DNA of 64,000 nucleotides, taken from positions 124,001-188,000 of the forward strand of contig NZ_BDAC01000004.1 of the NCBI RefSeq assembly GCF_002091635.1, in the 5' to 3' direction. Each line of letters opens with the position of its first letter. Position 1 is the first letter of the stretch. The position numbers were made by a program, and so were the translations under genes. The notes below the pieces were generated by a model, which made no database searches, was not told where the DNA came from, and worked only from the letters and a program-made list of their open reading frames with translations. The DNA comes from Pseudomonas indica NBRC 103045. Its GTDB lineage: Bacteria; Pseudomonadota; Gammaproteobacteria; Pseudomonadales; Pseudomonadaceae. Positions 18,573 to 26,447 of the stretch are shown piece after piece.

Positions 18573-18733
18573 TGGCCTGTTTGGTTAATTCAGTTAGTCA
18601 ATTTCGGCGCCTGAGGCCCTGATACTGCGTTGCCGCTCCTCGCCATAGCCCTGCTATGACTCGTCGCGGCGCCTTGTCTCAGAACCTCAGTCATCCGAAC
18701 TTGAGTTAACCAATTAACCGCACAGGCCACTAG
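18569..18733. mobile_element. MITE-like imperfect inverted-repeat element, 165 bp
   Basis: The ends are perfect 12-bp inverted repeats (CTAGTGGCCTGT and ACAGGCCACTAG). The arms remain recognisably complementary for about 65 bases each, including GGTTAATT, TTCGG and CTGAGG blocks. The centre folds into a second hairpin around CATAG-CCCTG-CTATG (about 18645-18660). There is no open reading frame. CTAG on both edges could be part of the repeat or a target duplication. This is the structure of a non-autonomous element or a large REP-type repeat; no transposase is nearby. It fills the space between two convergent genes. Confidence 0.75.
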
Positions 18734-18751
18734 CAGTTGAAGAACTACCTG

Positions 18752-19501
18752 CTAGTCGCCTGCCGGCAGGAAAGCGGACAGCCGCCGGTGCGCCCCGTCA
18801 CCGGCATCGACCGGCCGGCGATGCTTGGCCCCCAGGTAGTGGTCGGTGAACACATCGAGATAGGCGTCCAGCGCCTCGGCCGCGTCCCGGTCGCCGGCGA
18901 GATCGAGGCAGAGCGCGGCGACTTCGGCGGTGCACAGATGATCGTCGCGCTTCGAACGCCGTAACCGGTAGCGCGATAACTGCTCCGGCTGCAGGCTCAG
19001 GACTGGCAGGCCGTCGAGATAGGGGCTCTTGCGGAACATCTTGCGCGCTTCGGTCCAGGTGGCGTCGAGCAGGACGAACAGCGGCCGCCGCCCTTCTTCC
19101 ACCACCACCTCGCTCACCACCCGCTCCGGCGCCGCATACTCGCCGGGAAACACCAGGAACGGCTGCCAGCGCGGGTCGGCGAGCAGGCTCGGCAAGGCCG
19201 GATCGACGGCCGTGCGCAGCCAGCCGAACGCCTCGGTGTCAGCCACCACATCGGCGATCAGCCAACCCGTATTGCTCGGCTTCAGTGGCTCCACGTCATG
19301 CATCAGCAAACAGACGCCGGAACGCGCCGGCACCACCGGTCGCCAGGCGCACAGGCAATGGCTGAACGGCACCCGGCAGCCCGGACAGCGCTCCCCCCGC
19401 GAACCGCGCGCCAGGAAGGGTTTACTGGCACGGGCCAGGCGCTCGGCGCGCAAGCGCGCAACGGCATGGGTCCTGGAGCGATCGGGGAACACGGCGGACA
19501 T
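18752..19501 (-). CDS. tRNA-uridine aminocarboxypropyltransferase, DTW-domain (TapT-like)
   Basis: A 249-residue protein of the DTW family (DTW motif here as DATWTEARKM), members of which place a 3-amino-3-carboxypropyl group on a uridine of tRNA (acp3U) using SAM. The N-terminal zinc-site cysteines CPGCRVPFSHCLC are present, followed by HDVEPLKPSNTGWLI and SRYRLRRSKRDDHLCT. The ATG at MSAVFP is chosen; a GTG 12 bases upstream is possible, and neither has a clear ribosome binding site. It follows fadL on the same strand after 59 bases. Confidence 0.88.
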   Translation of the reverse strand: MSAVFPDRSRTHAVARLRAERLARASKPFLARGSRGERCPGCRVPFSHCLCAWRPVVPARSGVCLLMHDVEPLKPSNTGWLIADVVADTEAFGWLRTAVDPALPSLLADPRWQPFLVFPGEYAAPERVVSEVVVEEGRRPLFVLLDATWTEARKMFRKSPYLDGLPVLSLQPEQLSRYRLRRSKRDDHLCTAEVAALCLDLAGDRDAAEALDAYLDVFTDHYLGAKHRRPVDAGDGAHRRLSAFLPAGD

Positions 19502-19560
19502 CGGCAAAACCACGGGGAGGAAAAGCCGACAGTCTACCAGAGGCCCTTTCGGCAGCCGTC

Positions 19561-21228
19561 TCAGAAGCTATGGTTGAGCGCCAGCCCGAAGAAGTGGATA
19601 TGCGTCTTGTATTCGCCCTTGTAGGTGCCGCCGTTGCCAGTGCAACGCACGCCGCTGTCTTCGTACAGCCCGCCGCTGCCAGGCACCCAGCCGGCCGGCG
19701 AGCAGTTGTCGGTGTACTCCATCTTGCCGCTGTCGAACTGCACGAAGCTGTAGGCCAGGTCCACTGAGGTGTCCGGGGTCAGCTTGTAATTGGCGCCGAA
19801 CGACAGCCAGTAACGGTCGGCATCCGGGAAGGCCGGATGGCGTAGCTGGGTGCTGCTGACCGGCGACTTGTCGTAGGCCACCCCGGTACGAAGCAGCAGG
19901 TCGTCGCTGTACTGGTAGTTCATGCCGAGGGAAATCTTGTAGGTGTCCTTCCAGTCCTGCTGGACCGCCAGGTCGCCCTCGGTGACGCCGTTGAAGTAGG
20001 GATAGCCATCGACCTGATCGATGCCGATCCGTACCTCGTCCAGCCGCGAATGACGGGTCCAGGTGACGTCCGCCATCAGCGCCACCTTGCGGTTGAGCTG
20101 GTGGAAGGCGCTGATCGAGAGCATTTCCGGCGTATCGATGGCGGTTTTGCCGTTGGAGTTGGGATGCAGGCGCGCCGCGGCGAAATCGCCAGGGTTGATC
20201 CAGTTGTCCGGATCGAAAATCTGGTGGATAGCGTCGCGGTCCGGCAGTAGGCCATCTCCCAGATCGACATCCGGCGACGGCACCCTGCCGTTCACATCGG
20301 CGAAACTCCACTTGGTCTTGCCCTCCAGGGTGTGACGGATATTGGAGCGGTACGAGATGCCGAAGCGGGTGTTCTCGGTGGGCTCCCAGAGATAGCCGAT
20401 GTTCCAGCCGAAGCCCCAGTCGTCACCCTTGGCGCGGAAATAGCCGTCGCCCTCCACGTTGTCGGCGAAATTGCTCGCCACGCAGTCGACGAAACCATCG
20501 CGGTCGGCCACGCCCTGGCAGTCGGTGATCTGCTCCGGCACCGGCACACCGTAGATCAGTTCCACCAGGCCGGGCACCGTCGCGGCCAGTCGGGTCTCGT
20601 TGTAGTTTTCATCGACGAACTGGCCGGCCAGTTGGCGCGAGGCGCCTTTCACGTCCGCCGCACCGCGCTGGATGGAGCGGATGTACTGCGCCGATACACC
20701 GAAGCCGATGCTGTGATGCTCGTTGAAGCGGTAGGCGATGCTCGGGTTGAAGTTGACCGTCTCCAGGCTGGCCGACTGAATGCCATAACGGCCGCTCCAG
20801 TCCTCCTTGTAATCCAGCTTGGCGCCGAACGGCACGAAGATGCCCAGGCCAACGGTGATGTTGTCGTTGAGCTGGCGAGAAAAGTAGAAGTTCGGCGCGG
20901 CAGCGGCGTCCGGCAGGTAGGAGCCCGCATCTCCCTCCACCGGATTGCCGAACACGTCGGTGCTGCCGCCATCCTCGTAATCGCCGCGCGGCAGCAAGAT
21001 GCTCATACCGCCGGTCACCTGGGTGCCGGGCAGGCGCGCCAGGCCGGCGGGGTTGTAGAAGATCGTCGACGGGTCCGCGGCCTCGGCGCCGTTGGCATGG
21101 GCGGTGCCCTGTGCCGATACCGATTGCGATCCGAAGTGGTAACCCGATGCCAGTGACTGCGACGCCGGCAGTACCAGCAAGGCACCGGCGAGGAAAGCCA
21201 GCGAACGGGGTTGGAGAGCTATTGTCAT
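19561..21228 (-). CDS. FadL/OmpP1/TodX-family outer-membrane transport protein
   Basis: A 555-residue outer-membrane protein: signal peptide (residues 1-about 27, ending SLASG), then the N-terminal plug with the FadL signature PSTIFYNPAGLARL, alternating beta-strand sequence throughout, and a C-terminal Phe (LALNHSF) typical of beta-barrels. The family imports long-chain fatty acids or other hydrophobic compounds. Two cysteine pairs in extracellular loops (DCQG/DCVA and NCSP/RCTG) probably form disulfides. The start at MTIALQP is supported by AGGAG 9 bases upstream; the 15-residue upstream extension is rejected. No fatty-acid catabolism gene is adjacent. Confidence 0.9.
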   Translation of the reverse strand: MTIALQPRSLAFLAGALLVLPASQSLASGYHFGSQSVSAQGTAHANGAEAADPSTIFYNPAGLARLPGTQVTGGMSILLPRGDYEDGGSTDVFGNPVEGDAGSYLPDAAAAPNFYFSRQLNDNITVGLGIFVPFGAKLDYKEDWSGRYGIQSASLETVNFNPSIAYRFNEHHSIGFGVSAQYIRSIQRGAADVKGASRQLAGQFVDENYNETRLAATVPGLVELIYGVPVPEQITDCQGVADRDGFVDCVASNFADNVEGDGYFRAKGDDWGFGWNIGYLWEPTENTRFGISYRSNIRHTLEGKTKWSFADVNGRVPSPDVDLGDGLLPDRDAIHQIFDPDNWINPGDFAAARLHPNSNGKTAIDTPEMLSISAFHQLNRKVALMADVTWTRHSRLDEVRIGIDQVDGYPYFNGVTEGDLAVQQDWKDTYKISLGMNYQYSDDLLLRTGVAYDKSPVSSTQLRHPAFPDADRYWLSFGANYKLTPDTSVDLAYSFVQFDSGKMEYTDNCSPAGWVPGSGGLYEDSGVRCTGNGGTYKGEYKTHIHFFGLALNHSF

Positions 21229-21549
21229 TGTTCTCGACTCCTGCAACGAGCGGAATGGGCACCGGCCAGGCAATAGGCCGCCACTCCGCTGAGGCGGAGA
21301 AGAAAACGCTCCTGGCCCGCCTTGCGCGGCGGGGATGGCGGCTCCTGGGTGTGCAACGCCGATGGACGGCGCACAGTTGTGACTGTCCGCTGCCGGCAGG
21401 CTTTCCCCGATCTTTGGTCGTGCCCGTCCCGACGGCCGGAGAGTGTGTTGTCCCTATCGGTAACACCTTCCGGCAGGCGACATCCGCCGCCGGAGAACGC
21501 ACAATGCTGCGGCCGGTCAAACGGCTTTCGAATCGTTCAGGAGAACCCC
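21229..21549. other. Divergent intergenic region, no gene seen
   Basis: These 321 bases separate the divergent fadL-like and PA3611-like genes. Open frames across it are overlaps without start signals. It contains the fadL ribosome binding site at one end and the AGGAG of the PA3611-like gene at the other. I found no convincing promoter hexamers, operator or RNA. Confidence 0.6.
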
Positions 21550-21951
21550 ATGCGTCGCTTTACCACCCTCGCCCTCTGCCTCGCCCTGCCGTTCGGCGTC
21601 CAGGCCGCCTCGCTCAAGGATTTCGAGCTGAACAGCATGCTCGAGAAGGTGGCGCAGGAAAGCAGCGTCGGCACGCCGCGAGCGATCAACGAGGACATCC
21701 TCGACCAGGGTTACACCGTGGAAGGCAGCGAACTGATCAACCACCTGAGCGTGCGCGCCAGCCACGCCGAGCAGATGCGCGCCAACCCGGAAGCAGTCCG
21801 CAAGCAACTTGCCGCCAGCGTCTGCCGCAACACCGGGTACCGCCAGTTGCTGGCGAGGGGGGCGGTGCTGCGTTATCAGTTCAGCGAGTACAAGAGCAAT
21901 CGCCCGGTGGCCACCGAGCGCTTCAACAAGGCGGATTGCGGGTTGCAGTGA
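21550..21951 (+). CDS. Secreted PA3611-like putative quorum-sensing-regulated virulence factor
   Basis: A 133-residue periplasmic or secreted protein: signal peptide ending about GVQAA, then a compact domain with two cysteines (SVCRNTG and KADCGLQ) likely in a disulfide. The motifs VAQESSVGTPRAINEDI, LINHLSVRASHAEQM and FSEYKSNRPVATERF match the P. aeruginosa protein PA3611 closely as I recall it; that protein has a solved structure and a family name based on quorum-sensing control, without a proven activity. AGGAG six bases upstream fixes the start. Confidence 0.82.
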   Translation: MRRFTTLALCLALPFGVQAASLKDFELNSMLEKVAQESSVGTPRAINEDILDQGYTVEGSELINHLSVRASHAEQMRANPEAVRKQLAASVCRNTGYRQLLARGAVLRYQFSEYKSNRPVATERFNKADCGLQ

Positions 21952-21985
21952 CGCGCGCGGCGCTCAGAACCGGATCGTAGGGCTC

Positions 21986-22177
21986 TCAGCCCCGCGAGCG
22001 CCGAGGTTCGGCTTGTGCGCGCAGGTCGGCGAGCAGGGCTTCGATATGACGGGAGCGTCGCCCCTCGCTCTCGAGGCGGCGGAGGCATTCCTCTTCCAGA
22101 CTATGGCCGCTTCCCCGCGCCGCCTGCTGCAGCAGGCGATAGAGCTGCACATCGATCTCCAGTGTGATCTTCGGCAT
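21986..22177 (-). CDS. Orphan ribbon-helix-helix-like small protein
   Basis: A 63-residue basic protein whose N-terminus (PKITLEIDVQLYRLL then a second amphipathic helix around LEEECLRRLESE) fits a ribbon-helix-helix DNA-binding fold, as in Arc and many antitoxins. GGGAGGG stands just before the ATG. No toxin-like gene is next to it: the neighbours are a secreted protein and the phosphoketolase-family gene, whose 3' side lies 133 bases upstream on the same strand. It could be an autoregulator or orphan antitoxin-like factor; no target can be named. Confidence 0.7.
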   Translation of the reverse strand: MPKITLEIDVQLYRLLQQAARGSGHSLEEECLRRLESEGRRSRHIEALLADLRAQAEPRRSRG

Positions 22178-22310
22178 GGTCCCTCCCTGTCTCCGAATGC
22201 CGCCGGCTCGCTTATGTCGGCGGCAATGTGCAGCGTAGAGCCAGAGGGTGGCTTTTTACAGCCTTGGGCCAACGCGACTGACTAGCGGTAGCCGAAGCTG
22301 CCAGCCGGTA

Positions 22311-24716
22311 TCAGCGCAACACCCGCGGATCGCCCTTGCCGGCCACGGCGGCCGCTTCGTCCGGTGTCAGCAGCGCGGTACGCGGTACATCCATCAGCCG
22401 TGCGCAGGCCGCCAGGACATTGGCCCAGGTGGCGCGATTGACGAATTGCATACCCGCCTCGTCGAAGGTACCGCCCCGGTTGCGATAGCCCAGGACCGCG
22501 CTGTTGGCGGCATCCGGCAGGATCGGCCAGAGGTGCCCGCGCGCCACTTCCGGGCGCATGTGGGTGAGCAGCACGCGGCGGACGTGACTATCCGGGAACA
22601 ACCGCTCGATCAGTGACTGCTCGGCCACCGCTTCCAGCTCCAGACGGTCGCGCGGTGCCCGAAAACGCCCCGGCTCCTGCAGATAGACCAGCCGATACGG
22701 ATAACCGGCCTCGCGCAGGCGCACCGCGGCGCGACGCATTTCCGCCAGTTGATAACTGCCGTTGGCGATCAGCAGCAGCGGCTCGCTGCCGGACTGTTCC
22801 TCCACCACCAGCGCCCCGTCGCAGGCCAGTTGCTCGGCCTGGGCGCGATCGAACACCGCCGGCCGTTCGCGCTTGGGGGCCACCACGCAAGCCAGTTGGC
22901 CACGCGCCCGATAGATCGACGGCAGCAAGGCCAGCAGGCTGTTGTGGTCGGCCGGGAACAGCACCCGCACCGCATCGCTCATCTCGCCGAGCAGGGCTTC
23001 GCAGAAGGTGGTGTCCTGGTGGGACTGCTGGTTCTTGCCGTTTTCCCAGGTGTGCGAGGTGGCCACCAGCGGCCAGCCGAGCCAACCCGCCGGACGTCCG
23101 GCTTCCTTCTGCTGGCGGGCGAAGATCAGTGCCTGGCGCACCGCCCCGAGCATCTTCACGCAGAAGGCTTCGTAGCTGGCCACCAGGTTCAGCCCGCCCT
23201 GGTTGGCCAGGCAGGCGGAGACCACCGCTTCCTCGTTGAGCGCGGTGATTACTTTGCCGTCCAGCGCTTCGTGGGCGTTTTCCGGTTCGCAGACACGATG
23301 TTTCAGTGCGTCGAGCACCCCGCCCAGCCGGTTGCTGGCCAGTTCGTCGGGATTGCCCACCCGTGGCCGCAACTCCGGATTCGCCTTCACCAGGTCGACG
23401 AAGAAACGGTCCAGCGCCGCCATCGGCGAACAGGCGTCGTCCCGGTAGTGCAACTCCGGCATCACCGGCTCCGCCGGCCGGCGTACCGCCAGTGGGTTGT
23501 CGCGTTCCAGCGGGCGTCCCTGGCGCAAGGCCGCGAAGCATTGGCGAGCGCTGTCCAGTTCCGCCATCGGCACGTGCAGCGGTGCGGCGTGTTCGTTGAA
23601 CAGACGGCAGGCCTCGGCATCGCGCGAGGGATTGCCCGGCAGCGGCAGGTTGTGGGCCGCATTGCTGCCGGCACCGTAGAAGCCGAAGCCCTTTTCCGTC
23701 TCGGCGATGGCATAGGGGATCGGCAAGGGATAGTGCAGGATGCCGCTGTTCTTCTCCTGGACCCGTCGCGCCAGTCGTTGCTCCATTTCCCACAGGGTGC
23801 AGACGAAGGCCGCCGGATCGCGACCGTCGAAGGTGATCGGGTCGAAGCCGCAACGCCGCAGGTGCTGACGGAAACCTTCCAGCCCCTCGTGGGTGCCCAG
23901 CTCGGTGCGCTGTTCGATGCGCCGACCGTTGGCGATCATCACCGGCAGCGCCGTGCCGCAATCCTCGGCCCGCCACCAGCGCGGCATCCAGTCGCTGCCG
24001 CGCTGCTCTTCGGCGGCCCCATCGGAGAGGAAGGCCACCAAGGTCTCCCCGGGCAGCGGCAGGTGGGCGTATTGCAACTCGGCAAAGCCGAGGTAACCGC
24101 CCTCGGCGATCCCGCCGGCGGTGTGCGGGTTGACGTGGCTGCCCAGCGGCACGCCGGGCGCCCCGTCCGGCGCCTGGGCGTAGCTATAGAAGTCCTGTAC
24201 CAGCCGGTTCAGCCCTTCGTCGTCGAAGCCATAGCGCTCGGTCTGTTCCGGATGCTGATTGCCGGTGAGCAGGTTGAGCGCCTCGATGGCCGCCACGCAG
24301 TGGCCCTGGCCCATCAGCCAGCCGCGGGTGTCGCCGCTGAGCGCGTTGAGCGCGAGGTAGCCGGCATAGGCCGGCACCATGTTCAACGCCCCGCCGGTGT
24401 GCCCCTCCGGACTCGGCTTGAAATCCTCCATCGCCAGCGGCTCGCCATCCCGCCGTACTCGCCGGGCGTAGGTCATGTGCACCACCAGCCAGAGGCCGGC
24501 AGCACTCAGCCGGTCGAGGGCATGCAGGGTGCGGTAGACACTGGCCAGGTCCGGCTGGCGGCCGGCCTGCACCAGTTGGTGAGCGAAGCGGAACACCGCG
24601 GCCTGGGTCTGGGCACTATGCTGAAAAGGACCGTACCCCGCCTGCCACTCGGCGAAAGTCGGTTCGGCCCGGGCATGTTCGGCCAGCTCGGCCTGGCTCG
24701 GCAGTATCTGATGCAT
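22311..24716 (-). CDS. Divergent phosphoketolase-family (ThDP) protein
   Basis: An 801-residue protein with the length and domain order of xylulose-5-phosphate/fructose-6-phosphate phosphoketolase: N-terminal ThDP domain, a middle domain with SHTWENGKNQQSHQDTTF, and a C-terminal domain ending in YRNRGGTFDEAGMQFVNRATWANV. The middle and C-terminal motifs are well kept. In the N-terminal half the usual GPGH and GDGE-type motifs appear as MGQGHCVAA and LSDGAAEEQRGSDW, so the ThDP/Mg site differs from characterised enzymes. Phosphoketolases cleave sugar phosphates to acetyl phosphate; activity here is plausible but unproven. It is divergent from the metallo-beta-lactamase gene. Confidence 0.84.
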   Translation of the reverse strand: MHQILPSQAELAEHARAEPTFAEWQAGYGPFQHSAQTQAAVFRFAHQLVQAGRQPDLASVYRTLHALDRLSAAGLWLVVHMTYARRVRRDGEPLAMEDFKPSPEGHTGGALNMVPAYAGYLALNALSGDTRGWLMGQGHCVAAIEALNLLTGNQHPEQTERYGFDDEGLNRLVQDFYSYAQAPDGAPGVPLGSHVNPHTAGGIAEGGYLGFAELQYAHLPLPGETLVAFLSDGAAEEQRGSDWMPRWWRAEDCGTALPVMIANGRRIEQRTELGTHEGLEGFRQHLRRCGFDPITFDGRDPAAFVCTLWEMEQRLARRVQEKNSGILHYPLPIPYAIAETEKGFGFYGAGSNAAHNLPLPGNPSRDAEACRLFNEHAAPLHVPMAELDSARQCFAALRQGRPLERDNPLAVRRPAEPVMPELHYRDDACSPMAALDRFFVDLVKANPELRPRVGNPDELASNRLGGVLDALKHRVCEPENAHEALDGKVITALNEEAVVSACLANQGGLNLVASYEAFCVKMLGAVRQALIFARQQKEAGRPAGWLGWPLVATSHTWENGKNQQSHQDTTFCEALLGEMSDAVRVLFPADHNSLLALLPSIYRARGQLACVVAPKRERPAVFDRAQAEQLACDGALVVEEQSGSEPLLLIANGSYQLAEMRRAAVRLREAGYPYRLVYLQEPGRFRAPRDRLELEAVAEQSLIERLFPDSHVRRVLLTHMRPEVARGHLWPILPDAANSAVLGYRNRGGTFDEAGMQFVNRATWANVLAACARLMDVPRTALLTPDEAAAVAGKGDPRVLR

Positions 24717-24732
24717 GTGAGGGCTCCGTGAG

Positions 24733-24786
24733 TTGATGGGATCAAGTCTAGGCAGCTCACATGACGCCGATGCTGATATGCATCAA
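24733..24786. promoter_or_regulatory. Two Anr/Fnr-like boxes between divergent genes
   Basis: In the 127-base region between the phosphoketolase-like and metallo-beta-lactamase genes, CTGAT-N4-ATCAA (24773-24786) differs from the Anr/Fnr consensus TTGAT-N4-ATCAA at one position. A second dyad, TTGAT-GGG-ATCAA (24733-24745), has perfect half-sites but a 3-base spacer. Their placement suggests control of one or both genes by oxygen limitation. Confidence 0.55.
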
Positions 24787-24843
24787 CACGGCCCCGCGAG
24801 GGCGCTGACAGGCTATCGGGACATCACATAGAAGGAAGTAGCC

Positions 24844-26247
24844 ATGGCCTTGCTCAGTTTCCTCGGTGCCATCCAACAGGTCACCGGTTCCTGCTATCTG
24901 ATCGAAAGCCGCGACGGCGCGCGGGTACTGCTCGATTGCGGCATGCGCCAGGGACGCCGCGAAGAAGAGGAAGGCAACCGCGCGCCCTTCGCCTTCGATC
25001 CGAAGACCTTGGACGCCGTGGTGATCTCCCACGCCCACCTCGACCACACCGGGCTGCTGCCCAAGCTGGTCGCCAAGGGCTATCGCGGCCCGATCTTCGC
25101 CACCGAGGCGACCTGCGACCTGATGGAGCTGATGCTGCTGGACGCCGCCAACATCCAGGAAAAGGATGCCGAGTGGGAAAGCAAGTGGCGCGCCCGCCTG
25201 GGCAAGCCGCCGGTCAATCCGCTTTATACCGTGGCCGACACCGAGAACACCCTGAAGCGTCTCCACCCCCTGCCCTACGGCCAGGCCCACGAGGTGGCGA
25301 AGGGCGTGAGCGTGACCTACCACGATGCCGGCCACATCCTCGGCTCGGCCATCGTCGAACTGGCGGTGCAGGACCACCACATCACCCGCCACTTGGTGTT
25401 CTCCGGCGACCTGGGCAACACCTGCTCGCCCCTGATGAAGGACCCGGCCACCCTCACCCGCGCCGACGTGGTGCTGCTCGAATCCACCTATGGCGACCGC
25501 GACCACCGCTGCAGTGCGGACACCCTGGACGAGCTGGCCGAGATCCTCCAAGCCGCCCACCGCGACGGCGGCAACGTGCTGATCCCGGCCTTCGCCGTCG
25601 GCCGCACCCAGGACCTCATCTACTACCTCGGCCGCTTTTACCAGGAAGGCCGGCTACCCCAGCAGGCGGTGTTCCTCGACAGCCCCATGGCGATCCGTGC
25701 CAACGCCATCTACTCGCGCTACCACGGTTCCTTCGATCCGGCCGACCGCGCCGAACTCCAGGCCCATGGGGTCAAGCGCGTGGAAGACTGGCTGCCGATC
25801 CTGCGCACCACCCCGACGCCGGAGGAGTCCATGGCGATCAACCGCATCAAGCGCGGCGCCATCATCATCGCCGGCAGCGGCATGTGCACCGGCGGGCGGA
25901 TCGTCCAGCACTTCAAGCACAACCTCTGGCGCGAGGAATGCCACATCGTGTTCCCCGGCTTCCAGGCCAAGGGCACCCTCGGCCGCGCCATCGTCGAAGG
26001 CGCCAGCACCGTGCGCGTGCTGCACCAGCGCATCGCAGTGAAAGCCAAGGTGCACACCCTCGGCGGCTTCTCGGCGCATGCCGGGCAATCGCAACTGCTC
26101 GATTGGGTGAAACACTTCGATCACCATCCTGAGCTTTACTTGGTACATGGGGAACTCGAAAAGATGCAGGCCCTGCAAGCCGCCCTGCGCGAGCGCCTCG
26201 ATTGGATCGCCAACATTCCGGAACCAGGAGAACAGATAGCCCTCTGA
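24844..26247 (+). CDS. Metallo-beta-lactamase/beta-CASP RNA-processing-type hydrolase
   Basis: A 467-residue protein of the CPSF73-like group. The metal-binding motif HAHLDH, the next ligands in HDAGHILGSA and FSGDLGN, then the beta-CASP insert (ESTYGDRDH and PAFAVGRTQDLIYYL), GSGMCTGGRI, and the C-terminal GGFSAHAGQ and VHGELEKM. Such proteins are RNA exo- or endonucleases. It faces the phosphoketolase-like gene across a region with Anr-like boxes, so the pair may be induced together at low oxygen. The substrate is unknown. Confidence 0.9.
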   Translation: MALLSFLGAIQQVTGSCYLIESRDGARVLLDCGMRQGRREEEEGNRAPFAFDPKTLDAVVISHAHLDHTGLLPKLVAKGYRGPIFATEATCDLMELMLLDAANIQEKDAEWESKWRARLGKPPVNPLYTVADTENTLKRLHPLPYGQAHEVAKGVSVTYHDAGHILGSAIVELAVQDHHITRHLVFSGDLGNTCSPLMKDPATLTRADVVLLESTYGDRDHRCSADTLDELAEILQAAHRDGGNVLIPAFAVGRTQDLIYYLGRFYQEGRLPQQAVFLDSPMAIRANAIYSRYHGSFDPADRAELQAHGVKRVEDWLPILRTTPTPEESMAINRIKRGAIIIAGSGMCTGGRIVQHFKHNLWREECHIVFPGFQAKGTLGRAIVEGASTVRVLHQRIAVKAKVHTLGGFSAHAGQSQLLDWVKHFDHHPELYLVHGELEKMQALQAALRERLDWIANIPEPGEQIAL

Positions 26248-26248
26248 A

Positions 26249-26284
26249 CGACGCCGACGGTTCCTGGCAACTCCGCCGGCGTCG
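26249..26284 (+). terminator. Possible terminator hairpin after the beta-CASP gene
   Basis: Immediately after the stop codon, CGACGCCG pairs with CGGCGTCG across a 20-base loop. There is no T-run, so it may be a processing or protective hairpin rather than an intrinsic terminator. Confidence 0.4.
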
Positions 26285-26447
26285 CCGTACTCGAGTGCGG
26301 CCCGATCGCCAGTTTCGGCTGGCGCCTGCGGCATAATGCAGAACCTGTCGGCGCTCCGGTGCATTCACACCGCGACGGCGGCAGCCCTGGGGAGTAGACG
26401 CCGCTTCGCCGGTGTCCAACATTCCCTGATGTACAAGGAGAAGTCGA

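Noticed and set aside
22749-24731. A 660-codon plus-strand open frame antisense to the phosphoketolase-like gene
   Set aside because: Antisense shadow; no ribosome binding site or recognised motif, whereas the minus strand holds a full-length conserved family.
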